Source of the DNA: Parus major
Lineage: Eukaryota > Chordata > Aves > Passeriformes > Paridae
Length of the DNA stretch: 64,000 nucleotides
Direction: 5' to 3'
Assembly: GCF_001522545.3 (NCBI RefSeq)
Contig: NC_031768.1
Location: 91,746,230-91,810,229, forward strand
The notes beneath the pieces are model-generated. The model did no database searches. It saw only the letters and a list, made by a program, of their open reading frames with translations, and was not told the DNA's origin. A program made the translations under genes and the position numbers. Of this stretch, positions 51,561-63,513 are shown piece by piece; within the stretch, counting starts at the first letter, position 1, and every line of letters begins with the position of its first letter.

Positions 51561-54500
51561 TAGGGTTTTGAAGAGTTTTACTATTTTAGGTGTTCTTTTC
51601 TTTAAGCAGAATTTTCAATGACAAATATTTTTGTCTGATGAAAAACCCAGGGCTCTTTGGTTTTATGATTATTTTTATTATATATCCTTAAATTCCAAAG
51701 GCAGGCAGTGTTAATTTTTTTCATAGCCAGCCCTGTTTACAGCTGGTTTTGAATTAGGAGCCCATTAAGCTAAATGATAAAGCAAAATCTGCGAGTGAGC
51801 AAGGCCAGGATTCCCATTACAAATACACCTCCTAATCAACTTGCCAAGGCCATCCTGCATGGCTTTAGTTGATCCTTTAAAACACTTTCCCCTCCATCTC
51901 TGAAGCTGTTATGTTTTTACTGCTCCTCAGTCTCCTGAGATCATCTTGAAGGACATCCTGGTGTGCCGTCACTCCTTTGAGGAGCCTCCAGGAATTTGTG
52001 GTGCCAAATGCTGGCATATCTCCAGTGACCCAGGACACACCAAGAGGATTTTGCAGAGGGGAAAAGCAGAGTTTAAATACTCTGGGCCTCACTTGTTTTC
52101 TGAAAACCCTTACCAGCTCCTCCATTGTGGGCCTTAGCACAGATACTGGTGATTTTCACATGTGATTTTACTTTGCTGCTCACCTTCAAAGAAACCCGGG
52201 GCATAAAATTTTGTTAGACCTTTTTCTTCCTATGAGCTGATGTTCTGAAATGCAGTCCTCAGCCCTCAATTAAGCCATTCCTCAATGACCAGAATCACAG
52301 CCTTCCTCCTCTTTCTCCCTCAATTTTCATTTCTGTTAATCCTCAGTAATACTTCCCTGCCCTGTGGGGTTTTGAGCATTAATTTAAAAGGAAGGTGATT
52401 TGAGACAAAGAGCTCTGTAGTCCTGCTAAGCATTGCTATCATTAGCTAGCTGCTGTGGAAACATCTTGCTTTTAGGCAGGCTGAAGACTCAGAAGCAGCC
52501 CATTCAACTAAACAAATGGGACTTGAATTTGATGAGACACTTTCCTAAAATGCTGGTGGAGCCCAGCTGATTCAGCTCTCAACTGAGTTGTCCTTGATAA
52601 ATTTTCCAGCCCTCCTGATCTGCAGCCAGGCACTCAAAATGCCTTGAAATGTCTTCTGGGATGTGGCCACATCATCACATCTTTCTGTCTGCATTGTAAC
52701 ACCATGTTATAATGATACAAGACCTGGCTGTCACCAAGCAGGGGCCTTACTGCATCATCAGGTGCCTTTTCAAAAGGATTTTTCTTCTGGAAAAAGAGAA
52801 TCTGTTCATTCCACACCACATCTGCCAATGGAAGGGCAAGTGTGGCCACTGTTGAACCTCAAAGGGACCTGTCACAATTATGGCACTAGCTCCATCTTTG
52901 TCCTTCATTGTCCCTCATCCTGAGCCCTTTGAACATGAACTCCTTCCCTTTGATTAGCACCTAGTGTCCACATCAGAATGGCTCAGCCAGACTGATGGGC
53001 TTCAAAACCTGTGAGCCTTCCTCACAGGAGTTTTGTGATGAGGGCTTGCCAGAGGCTAAGGAGGGCCTTTCTCAGCGTGGTTAGCTTGATGCCCTGGGAG
53101 CTCTGCAAGGGGGATGTGTTGTTTCAGAAAGCAGCACATCCAGAGCCACCCACAGGGCGACAAGTGTGTCAGTCTTTGGGGCCTGATCAGACAAAGTCAT
53201 GGCTGTCAATAGGTTTACACAAGATTTATAGCAGCAGTGTGTTAGCAATTAGCAGAGTGGGAGGGAAGAGGAGAATGAGGAGTCCTGCCTTTCTGCCAAA
53301 ACGTGCACTGATCGGAGAATGACCCTGTGTGACTGTAGATCGTAGCTAGTCTCCATTTAGCTGTAGCCTGTGTAGCCTGTACTGTCACTAATGCCTTCAT
53401 CAGGTGGGTGGGAGCTGGGGCGAGGGAGAAAAGAGATGTTCGTTTGGGTCTGATGGCCAGAGTGGGAAACAGAGAGCAGCTTTCTTTCTAATACCCTCTC
53501 AGTCCTCTTTCCTCTCTCTGGGTGTCCCAGCTGTGCAGAAGAGAGCTTCTCTGTTGCAGTGGTCACCTCCCACCCATCTCTGCTCCCCTTTCGCTTTCTC
53601 TAGTGCATGGCCCTGCTAGTTCTGCTGAGCCAGCTGCTCTTGTGTCAGCAGGGTCTGTTTTGGCAAAAGGGTGGACATCTGAGTCCATCAAAGCTAAGGA
53701 GAGAAGCCAGGGGAATTCCAGCAGAGACCACAGGCTGTGGAGGGTTAATATTTTATGGAGGTTTGCTGACTAGGCAGCCAGCCTTGCCAGTATGATGTGA
53801 CCAGCTGGAAGATCCATCCACCTCTGGAGTTCTCTTCAGTGATGCCTGAGGGTGCTCTCTCATTTGGGCTCCAGAAAAGGGTCAGTGAAAATCCAGGCCT
53901 TCAGGTCCTCGAAACAAACTGGTTGGCACAGCTAGAGAAGCCATAGCATAGACAGGCCAAAATAGACAATATTGTCTTTCTGTGATCCCAACAGAGAAAC
54001 AGAGAAAAAATAATGAGCAGAAAAAGATAATGGCCATAGGGACCAAGCACATGAGGGTGTATTCAGAACTCTGTCAAGTCTGGTATTCCCATAAATCCAA
54101 AGGTATTGGAGGGACATAGTTCAGGTGTCCTGGTCACTCCACAGTGATGTGTGGCTGACTGCTCAGGACATGCCTCACTTCCCTGAAAGCTGCCTGAGCC
54201 CCGGGCACTGGCAGCTGATCACACCCATGGCCCTGAGTGGGAAGCACAACTCAGGGTTCTCCTTGCTTCCCATCTGGTATCCACCCAGATTTTCCAAAGG
54301 GCTCAGTGTCCATTTGTTGAGTGCAGAAGGGATTGGCCTTGCAGGGTGGATACTCAGAAAGACCAAGCTTCTCTTGTTGCTCAGGGTCAGTGTCATTCCC
54401 TGCCAAGGCTGCAGGCACTGAGGGCTGGCACAGAACTGGGTGCCAAGCCTGTGGGGCCTTCAGGCCAAGGGAACAGGGAGGACAAGGCAGGGTGAGGGCA

Positions 54501-57416
54501 GGCAGCCAACATCACAGTAATTGCTTCTTGCTATTTCATAGATACGAGGCAAGCAATGGCACTGTATCTTATTTTGGCTGTGTGGTTTAAAGTGAGTAAT
54601 ACCAAAGCCAGAGGTGATGATACTGTTTTCTAAAAGGAGATCATATGGATGTAGACAAAACCAGCATTTTAGGGAAAAGAGACATGACAAGAGTAGATGC
54701 CAAGCTACTAACATTGCTTGGTGGGTTTTGTTGAATAGCAACAGACAGCTTCTGTTTGTTGAGATTGCTTAAAAAAATTAAAAGCCAATCTGCTTCTTCC
54801 TACCTTTCCCCCAAAAAAAAAGGAAGTGTAGAGAAAAGAAACAAGCTTTCTTAGAGAAAAAAAGAGAGACACAGGAGAAAAGAGAAATGGCTTTACTGCC
54901 TGATCTGTTTCTGTAGTTTTTGTTCATTATTTTAATTCAGATTGATTTATTCCAAAATGTACCTTGGGTTGTATATATTTGCATAGTGCAGTGCTGTGGA
55001 GGATCCAGTGAATGAAGATCAGTAGCAGAGGGTGGGAACTGAGACTGGAAGTCCCAGAAAGATATTCCTCCAAGCTGAGCCCTTGCAGTGGATAAGGATG
55101 ATGTTTCAAGGTCTCTGCAGTCACTGGTGTGGCTTTGCATGCATGCAGAACAGCCCTGCAGAACAGAGGTCAGGGTACAGCAGTCAGGTGGGAGAATGGA
55201 GCCTGGATGGATCCACTGGGGGAGAAAACACATGACTGCACTGCAGAGATTAGAAACAAGCCCATGGAAGAGCAACTGCTGTGGAAAATCAGTTATTCAA
55301 TAGGCACAGCGATAGTATTAGCGGTATAGCATGGACAGAGTACCCTGCAGAACAGAGCTGGGGCAGGCTCCAACCCTCCTGAGCCACATATCCCCAGCCT
55401 GGAGAACAATCATAGCTTGATACCATCTGTATATTAGATGAACTTCTGAAGTCATCAAATGAACTTTCCTCTTTTAGAGATGTCGAAGACAACCTGTCCC
55501 CACTGCACAACAGGTGCATTTTAAATCCTTGCTCTCTCCCTCTTGTTCTTTTTTCTTGTGTTGACTGGCTGACTGGAACTGTGGAGGGCAGCAAGGAGGA
55601 GGATGAAGAACTGCCAGTGTTGTCTTGATTTAATCCTTACACACACACAAAAGCTCCTCCAACCCCCATGAGAAAATGGCCAAAGAATAATTTCCACCTT
55701 CCTCCTCCTCCTCCTCTTCGCCCTTCCATTTCCAGTGTAAACCACTCAAGAATGTGCCTAACAAGCTGGCCTCCCCTCTGGTTATTGTCCCAAGTGAACA
55801 GCCTCTCCATTCACTAACCCATGACGGTAAGTTGGTTTGGGAAGCAGCAGGTTTATCTTCCCAGCTCAGGCAGTGCACTGGGCCCGCTTGCGAACCGGTT
55901 GCCATTCAGTGTCTGCTCTGCTGTTGATAAAGCACATTACACATGGCTGGGCTTGCATGATTAATACAGCTGTCTAAGCGCTCTCTCTAAAAACAAAAAC
56001 AACCAGAAAGGAGAAGGGAGGTGTGGGATTTGGGAGGGAGGGTGTACATGGGGAAAAAAACCCAACCGTTCCAAAGAAATCAGGCTTGCACAAAAAGCAG
56101 AGCGCTCCTGGAAGGCCTCCCCTCCCATGGGCGAGCAGATCTGTCAGCAGAGCTCCCTGGCAAAAGGGAGAGGCCTCGTGGCAAGGTGAGCAAGGAGCAA
56201 TGCGTGTGGTCCTTCCCCAGCATCACCTGCATGTCCCTCTGCAGCCTGGGGGGCGGATGCATGGCTGGGAGCATGGGATCAGGCCCTGGAGAAGGATGTG
56301 CTCTGGAGATGGCATGGCTTCAGCAGGGCCTGGTCAGGCAGCCCCTAGGGCAGGTGTTGAAGCTACACAGGCACGCTGACCCATGGTGACACTGCCCAGA
56401 CACATCACTGTACACACCCTGTGCTCAGAGGCACAGCCAACAGGCACTGAGCAATCTCCAGGCACCCTAAAACATCTAAGGAGGAACAGGAATTCCTACA
56501 TCTTTCCCATTGCTCCAACTCATCAGGCTGAAGGCCTGCTCAGCAGCCTGTGTAAGCTGTGTTAACTTTCCCTTTTTAATAGCAGTCTGGGAATAGGCTG
56601 TGGGAAACCACGATGGCTTTCTGTTCTGGCTTTCCTCAGGCCTGGGCCAGGTATTAAAGCCATGCTTGCACTGTTAGGGTCTTACAGTGACCAGGAGTCT
56701 CACTGTGGAATTGCACACACAGACTCTTCCCTATTTTGATGAGAACTACAGGGAACACAAAATAATATTTTCTTAGACCCCACACTTTAGAGGCCTACGC
56801 TAGCGCATGGGCCCAGCTTGACTGTCATGACATCTCTAATTCACTGAGATACTGAGAGTGATAACCCTAAGAAGACCTCAAGAACAGGCTGGGAGGGCAC
56901 TTCTCTGCAGATACTAGAGAAAGATTGAGAGGGCAGAGGCTGCAGTAGGACTGGATTTCAGTACCAGAGGAACATCAAACACCCTGGTCACTCCCCACCC
57001 CAGTTTAGTTCTTTTTCTCCTCCAGTCACCCCTGTGTATGTCCCCTGCCTCTTCATTTCTGGCCACAGCCTCTCAAATCTTTCCCATGCCATATATCCAG
57101 TAAAGCTTGTAGAAAACCATAGCAGGGATGAAGTGAGTAAACAGACAGACATGAAATTGATGAAAGTATTAATTTTTCAAGAGGTTCCAGAGCCTCCAAT
57201 TAACAAACCTGCTTCCTAGGGCTATGTGTGCTCTGGGTGAGGGAAGCTATGCTGTTTGTCCTCTACTGAGACATGGGGTTATTTGCTGGCATCACCTTTG
57301 GTCTGCAGTGCCCTACACATGCACTTCTGAGATGAGCAGGAAAGGGATGGCTTTATCCTAGGAAAGCAAAAAGCTCTGATGTTCTCAAAATGACTCCTGA
57401 AAAAGTCTGTGCTATG

Positions 57417-57528
57417 TGGTTTTTTTTGTTTATTTTTTTGTGGTGGTGGTGTTTTTGTTGTTTTTGTTGTTTTGTTTTGTTGGATTTTGTTTGGTTTTGT
57501 TCTGTTGGGGTTTTTTGGGTTTTTTATG
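57417..57528 (+). repeat. G/T-only low-complexity tract
   Basis: More than 100 bases almost exclusively G and T on the + strand (GTGGTGGTGGTG, TTTGTTGTTTTTGTTG and TTTTGTTTTGTTGG units). Strongly strand-asymmetric simple sequence; as transcript it would be GU-rich, a CELF-type binding composition. Probably a degenerate (TTTG)n expansion. Confidence 0.8.
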
Positions 57529-59592
57529 CTTTTCTTGTAGAATGAGAGTCTTTAATGTGTGGTTGAAAGACAATGCAGTTTTAAGTATCTGATTTTGTAT
57601 CAGTTGCTGGGGAAGGTGGGGTTTGGGGAGGGTGTTGTTTGGTTTTTTTTTTAATAAACCTTCAGTTGCTAGGGAAATGAAATGGGTGGGAGAACAATTT
57701 CTTCAGCTATGAGGAAACATTGAAACTTTTTATACACACAGGACAGATCTGCTGATGAAAGATCTGTGCAACCTTGAAACAAAGGTGGTCTTCTAGCTAC
57801 CACGAACCTCGCTGGTCAGGATAACAGCTCCGTTTTAGACTAGGATTACTGTAAACCAGCTCCGGGATAAATGGTGTAAGCAGACAGCTCTTGAACACCA
57901 CGACCTTCTCAGAAAGACTCTGGAAAATACAATTTCAGGGATATTCTTCAGACCTTAGGGAAGGATGGGTGAGCTGCATTACAGAATGAATCTTCATTCC
58001 TCTAAGACATGAGGTATGATAGATGAGTACTTAGTACACCATGAATGAGCTCCAAAACATGGGGAAGAAATGTTCAGTGCTAAAAAAGCATGAGCAAATT
58101 CTGAAATACATTAAACCGAGTGCAAAGATTGAAAGACACCCGAGACAGTTCCTTAATCTTGTTGGAGAGTTGCTGGAGGGCATCCTCCCTAGCTAACACA
58201 GTGGCACTTGCACCTCTAGGAAAGCCAGCCTATTGCCACTGCAGTCACAGTCAAGTTTTAATTACGGGAGCAGAACTGGTAGTGACAATGGGGAATGAGC
58301 AGGCAATAAGCAAAATAGCTTCAACACTGAGAACAGGGAAGAAAAAAAATGTGTCTTCTTCTAAGAGGAGGGGGGAGGAACAGGAAAGAAGTAAGAAAAA
58401 AAGCCCCAAATGAACCCTAGTAAGTAGAAGCTGGTAATCCCTAAAGCCTCAGAGTAGAGTGCAAAGCCCTGGAAGAAAGAAATTAATAACTTTCAAAGTA
58501 TGACCTTGAAAATGGAATTAACAGTATTCCTCCCTTTTAAGCCTTCATGATAATAAAGATTTCATCTTCTGAAGCCCTGGCAAGAGAGTCAACAGACTAG
58601 GGAAAATTGCTTCCTGCAGAGCAGCTGGCAAGTGTAAACCCTAAGACACCAGCAGGCCCCAGGGAGTGAGATGGTAGAGACACCTGCATGATGCACATCC
58701 TCTTTCCCTTGTGCCTTCTGCTTTAGAGGTGGGCTTTTTTTTCTTCTTCCCCCCTCGTTTTTGGTCCTATTTTTTGCTCCAGAGGGAGAACTCCAGCCTT
58801 CACTGTAAGCAGAGTCAGCCTATCAACAACATGGAACCTGGAGCTACTCAGAGTGGACAGCACCTGGAAAAACATCAGGCTAGCTATACTTGGTTTATCA
58901 TCACTCCTCTTCCATCACAGAAAAGTTCTCCCAGCCCATCCCATGCTGCTTTCTGGCTTCTCTTCCATTCAGAAACTCATGGGGACTAATTGCCCTCTAA
59001 CACCAGATTTTACCTTGCACTCCCTGGCAGGATCCCAAGGGCAGATTCCCCAAAGCAAATCAACAGCCAGGAGCTCTCTGATGCTCTTTGAACCTTCTCT
59101 GTGGGCTGTCTGCTGTCAGCAAACTGCAGATATGTCAAACCCTGGGGTCTTGTTAATGTAAATAAGAGAAAAACTGGCAGCCACTGTCTCTTCTCCAGCC
59201 TTCATTTTGGCATACTCAGATGATGAGATTGGCAAATGTGTATGTGAAACATGTAGATGGGTGGATGATTCTTTTCCCTCTGGAATGTATCTGCTCTCTG
59301 CTTGCATCTCAAATGATTCTTTTTAAAGGTCTGTGCTGGGAATCTCAAAAGTAACGGGTTCAGTTTCTGCTGGTGATGGTCACGGTGCACACATTTGGAG
59401 GCATGCCTCTGGTGAACTTGTGGCTTTATTTACACATCTGGTCTCATTTGCCTCTCGAGCAAGGCTTATGTGTCATGGCACAGTCTCCATCTCCATCTCT
59501 AATGGGCCCCTTCAAGGGTGCTGTTGGTGTTACAAAACGGAGCTAGAGGCAGTGATGAGACAGAAGGGAGAATATCTGTGTGGAGGAAGTAG

Positions 59593-60090
59593 CATAATAG
59601 GATGGCTTGGGTTGGAAGGGATCTTAAAGACCATCTAGTTTCAAATCCCCTGCTATGGGCAGTGCACCTTCCACTAGACCAGGGTGCTGAAATCTGCCCA
59701 ATCTGGCATTGAACATTTCCAGGGATGGGATATCCACAGTTTCTGTGAATGCCTCACTACTCTCATAGTGAAGATTTTCTTCCTTATAGACAATGCAATT
59801 CTACCCTCTTTCAAAGACCACTACCCCTTGTACTATCACTACACACCCTTACAAAAAGCCTTTCTCCAGCTCTTGTCAGCCCCATTTAGGGGGACCACAG
59901 GGAGGTCTCATGGAGCCTTCCCTCCTCAAGGCTGAACACCTCTGACTCTCTCAGCCTGTCTTCATAGCAGAGGTGCTCTAGCCCTCTGAGAATTTTCATG
60001 GGAGAGGCACTCCAGCCCTCTGAGAATTTTCATGGCCCTTCTGTGCACTCACGTCAACAGGTCCATTTTCATGCTGGGGGCCCACCACAA
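59593..60090 (-). mobile_element. CR1 LINE fragment with internal tandem duplication
   Basis: Antisense CR1 3' region: GGATGGCTTGGGTTGGAAGG, ATCTTAAAGACCATCTAGTT, CCTTCCACTAGACCAGGGTG, TTGAACATTTCCAGGGATGG, GAGGTCTCATGGAGCCTTCC, CTCTCTCAGCCTGTCTTCAT and GTCAACAGGTCCATTTTCAT. The 3' end of CR1 is at the left, so the element lies on the minus strand; it is 5'-truncated near 60090. Compared with the remembered consensus, one section is duplicated at 59967-60034. It abuts the GC-rich island to its right. Confidence 0.9.
59967..60034. repeat. 34-bp tandem duplication inside CR1
   Basis: Two adjacent 34-base copies sharing GCCCTCTGAGAATTTTCATG; the first has AGGTGCTCTA where the second has AGGCACTCCA. 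The CR1 consensus has a single copy here, so the duplication arose after or during insertion. The few differences indicate some age. Confidence 0.85.
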
Positions 60091-60159
60091 GAATAAGTGG
60101 AATAAGTAGAGCGGGTTACAAACTTCACCAGCACCCCCTGCACCCTCGGTTTCTGCTGC

Positions 60160-60600
60160 CGCAGTGGGTAGATGTCCTGTGTTCCATCTCTCCCGAGGAG
60201 GTTTTGCCGAGGAGGCAGATGTAGTGTTTGTGGAAAGATGCAGGCCGGCGGGGCCCGGGTTCCGTGCCGCATCGCTGTGCCCGTCCGTGGCTGGCCCGGC
60301 GGCGCTGGCTCGGGGCGCTCCCTTCCCCAGCGCCGTGCGGGGGCCGTGCCGTGCGGGACACGGCCTTTTCCCGGCCTGCTATTCCCAGCCTTTCCCTGCC
60401 GTGCCCAGCCCGGAGGCCGCCTGGATGGCGAGGCGGGTTGGGTGTCCTTCGGCTGCCACCTGGCGGGGAAAGAGCGGCGCTTCGGCGGGGACGGAGCGAC
60501 GGGGGCACCGCAGCGAGCGCCCGGCCAGGGCAGGGTGACAGGCATGAGGTGTACGGGCGCTGCTCCCCTGCCTCAGGGCACAGCCCCGGAGGCACACACG
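60160..60600. promoter_or_regulatory. GC-rich, CpG-dense island of unknown role
   Basis: An abrupt switch to GC- and CpG-rich sequence with GGCCGGCGGGGCCCGGG, CCCGGCGGCGCTGGC and GGCGCTTCGGCGGGGAC, immediately right of the CR1 fragment. Several frames are open (up to 199 codons from 60228, 168 codons from 60172, and on the minus strand), which is expected from low stop-codon density in GC-rich DNA rather than proof of coding. No recognisable domain appears in any frame. Options are an intronic alternative promoter or lncRNA start, or the GC-rich 5' region of an unrecognised element. Confidence 0.45.
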
Positions 60601-62890
60601 GCTTGCTGCTGCTGCTCGTGCCTTTTTTCGCACCTGCTTGTTGGCATCTGGGTTTCAGGTGTGTTCATCCACACCTAAACAGCTCTGCTGGAAACCCCAA
60701 TTTTTCCCCCGAGCCCGGGCTGCCCGCCTTTGCAGTCCTGGTACTAATGCCCTCTTCCCATAAGGACCATCACTCCCCCCTACCTGTCTCCTTCATCCCT
60801 ACTTCCCTATGCCTGGTCAGGGCTTAATTTCCTCTCTTTATCTCCCCTTTTCCCAGGACCTGTTCTCATTACTTACCTAACCTTCATGCTTATGTAATGT
60901 CTTCAGTTTCACCATCCTCACCCTGGCTGACATCTCCTCCCCTTGCCCTCTTCCATGTCCTGAACATTGCTATATTGCCATTTCAGTTGAAAATCTTCCC
61001 TTGTATCATTTCCTGTGCTGTAGCCCAGCATTGGTACGAGTGCAAGGCTCATCCTGTCACCTCAGCCCACATTACCCCCATCACAACAACCTTTTCCCAT
61101 ACCTCTGCCCAGATGCACTTAGGTATTTTTCAGCTCCTCATGCAGCCCCCAGTGGACACTGTAGGCTTTAAGAGGCCAACACAAGCCATGAGGTGGGGCC
61201 TGTGCAGAGCTAGCCTTCCGACCTCAGACACTGCTGCAGGAGCTGGGTGTGTTGCAAGTTTTCATGACAAAAAAACTCATCTCTCCCTTTCCTGGGAGGA
61301 GCTGAACACTGCAGCTAATTCTTCCCACACTGAGCAGTTTCCTTAGCCTGGCTGTCCCATAGTCAGCAGAGGAGGCTGCAGAGCAAAGAGTGACTGAGAC
61401 AGTTTTAATCTAGCTGGTTCAGGTAGCAATTAATAGCAGGTGGAGTGCCAGGCCACCTGGTAATGCCAAGGTGCTAAAGTCACAGGAGAACACAGCACCC
61501 AGATTTAATGTGGGGCCACAATGTCACTGCTGGCAGCTGGCTGCTGCTGTGCTTCTTAAAAAGCTGAGGGAGGCTGTGGATATGGAAGTCTCCAGGCAGT
61601 CCAGAAGTGACCAGACAAGTTCATGGAAGAAGAAATTAATCTTAAAGGAGTGCAGCTTCTGCTTGGTCGTAAAGAATCTGAAGCAGCTGAGGTAGGCCAG
61701 TATGATGCATGCTGACCATGTGCTCCTGGCTGGCCCCCACACAGCACCCACTGAGGACAGGACTGAAGGTTAGACAAGACCCAGCAAAGGTCTTTCCTTG
61801 CAGTGTGTTCCTCAGGCTGTTTTTGAAGATGTGAGCAGCTCTTGGCTTTGCTTTGATTGCATATCTGGCTGTAGTTTGCTCTGAATGTAAGCAGCATCCT
61901 GCTTTTCCCATCTTCCTCTGCCGTCTTATCCAAGTTCCCCCATCCTTCTCACTGTATCTTTTCCTACACTCTTCATGGGATGAGGAGCAGTTTTGGAACC
62001 ATCACACACACAAGCATTATAGCTATACCAAGTCTGATACAGGGTTAACACATCCCCACATCCTCTCTAGTGAAACCTTGGCTAGGCTGCCTTGCAGCCA
62101 GCCCTCTGCACTTGAGAGCATGCAGCAACTCTTCTGCCTCATTCTGCGTGGAAGGGTTTGCCTGCAGGAGTGTTAGGTGAAATTGCTGATGTCCCAGATT
62201 GAAGGCTCTTGCCACCCCTTCTGCATATTCACTCAGAAGTATGTGGAAGTTCTTTCAGAAGCGAAAGGGAGGACTCCTGGAGCCTCTCCATGCCAGGCTG
62301 TTATTCTAGGCTGTTGCACACAGGCAGGTGGGCAGGAGCTGTGAGGTCACCGTGGCATGGCTGTTTTTCCTATCACTAAATTTAAGGATGCAGCTAGGGT
62401 TACGCTGTCTTGGGGAGAGGAGTGGGATGGGGGCTGCACATGGTCCCCCTCAGTCATATGAGAGTGACAGCTCTCTAAATCTTGGCCAAGGCTACTTTGT
62501 GGTGTGGCACCAATGCAAATCACCCAGGCTGAATGTGTGGCACCAATAAAGCCTTGGAAACACAGGATGCAGTGTCCCATGAGGCTGTTGCAGCACAATT
62601 AGGCACCGTGGCTGGGCTCCACCTGCCTCTGCACCAGGTATCCAAATGTCTCACATTTGGAGCAAGGAAGAGCAGTGCAGTTGTTCTGCCCTTGACAGTT
62701 TTCAGTCTGCTCCTTCTTGATTTGCTTAATGGGATCTGACTCGGTCAGCGTTTAGGGTCTGGGGTCCCTTAGGGGTTTAGCTGTAAAATGCTGCCAGATA
62801 TTCATATTAGCTCGTCAGCTTCTGAAACCAAATTTCCTCCCCTTCAAAGCTGTTGCATGGTCACGGACTTGGCAGGGCTGCCCAACTGCC
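60601..62890. other. Intergenic or intronic sequence between the two GC islands
   Basis: No exon or named repeat is recognised. Includes pyrimidine-rich stretches at about 60760-60960. A short hydrophobic reading frame at 61510-61566 was examined as a possible GPI-signal exon and rejected. Confidence 0.5.
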
Positions 62891-62907
62891 GGGGTAGGGT
62901 GGGGGGG
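62891..62907 (+). other. Potential G-quadruplex sequence
   Basis: GGGGTAGGGTGGGGGGG provides four or more G-runs with short loops, at the left edge of the second GC island. Such motifs are common near promoters and hinder sequencing. Confidence 0.5.
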
Positions 62908-62924
62908 ATGAATAGCCCGGGATA

Positions 62925-63149
62925 TTAGAGGAAATTCCCAGAGCACAGTCTCAAGGTTCCAGAAGCGGGAGACCGCAGGGATAGCCCCGAAGATGCCGGT
63001 GCCAGCGGAGAGGGAGCAGGGGTGGGCAGGAGTTCCAGGGGGGCTTGCTGGGGGTCTCCAGCGGGCGGGGGCGGCTCCGCGCGGCGGCCGCCAGAGGGAG
63101 CCAGAGACCGCGGGCTCGGCCGGTGTGAGGCGGGACCGGGATGGACTGG
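62925..63149. promoter_or_regulatory. Left part of second GC-rich island, with a CTCF-like site
   Basis: CpG-dense sequence (GGCTCCGCGCGGCGGCCG and neighbours) leading into the assembly gap. At 63085-63103, CGGCCGCCAGAGGGAGCCA resembles the CTCF consensus around CCNCNAGRGGG. The combination of CpG density, a quadruplex motif and a CTCF-like site suggests a promoter or boundary element. No exon could be defined. Confidence 0.4.
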
Positions 63150-63513
63150 NNNNNNNNNNNNNNNNNNNNNNNNNNNNNNNNNNNNNNNNNNNNNNNNNNN
63201 NNNNNNNNNNNNNNNNNNNNNNNNNNNNNNNNNNNNNNNNNNNNNNNNNNNNNNNNNNNNNNNNNNNNNNNNNNNNNNNNNNNNNNNNNNNNNNNNNNNN
63301 NNNNNNNNNNNNNNNNNNNNNNNNNNNNNNNNNNNNNNNNNNNNNNNNNNNNNNNNNNNNNNNNNNNNNNNNNNNNNNNNNNNNNNNNNNNNNNNNNNNN
63401 NNNNNNNNNNNNNNNNNNNNNNNNNNNNNNNNNNNNNNNNNNNNNNNNNNNNNNNNNNNNNNNNNNNNNNNNNNNNNNNNNNNNNNNNNNNNNNNNNNNN
63501 NNNNNNNNNNNNN
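63150..63513. other. Assembly gap (364 Ns)
   Basis: A run of N within GC-rich sequence on both sides. The reading frames of 236-317 codons that span it are artefacts, because N-containing codons cannot stop. The real content is unknown. Confidence 0.99.

Larger units (their letters stand above)
50132..59592 (+). other. LSAMP downstream intron, distal part
   Basis: No constitutive exon is recognised. Two AT-rich, motif-dense blocks at about 51240-51560 and 51660-51850 may be conserved elements. There is a CTC-repeat near 55697 and a long G/T tract at 57417-57528. Nothing resembling the LSAMP GPI-signal exon (a hydrophobic SLAVPLWLL-type tail) was found. Confidence 0.65.

Noticed and set aside
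54542..54591. Exon-like segment with a TTTCATAG acceptor and AAA|GTGAGT donor, including a short hydrophobic stretch MALYLILAVWF.
   Set aside because: Length is 50 nt (not frame-preserving). As a terminal exon it ends in a hydrophilic tail, unlike a GPI signal, and does not match the LSAMP C-terminus.
60228..60827. 199-codon + strand ORF across the GC island.
   Set aside because: Rich in Arg/Pro/Gly/Ala as expected from GC bias. Multiple frames on both strands are equally open and no domain is seen.
61510..61566. Short frame ending WLLLCFLKS-stop, superficially like a GPI-signal tail.
   Set aside because: It lacks the NGS...SLAVP stalk of LSAMP, and no acceptor in phase 1 leads into it: the CACAG upstream gives an early stop in that frame.
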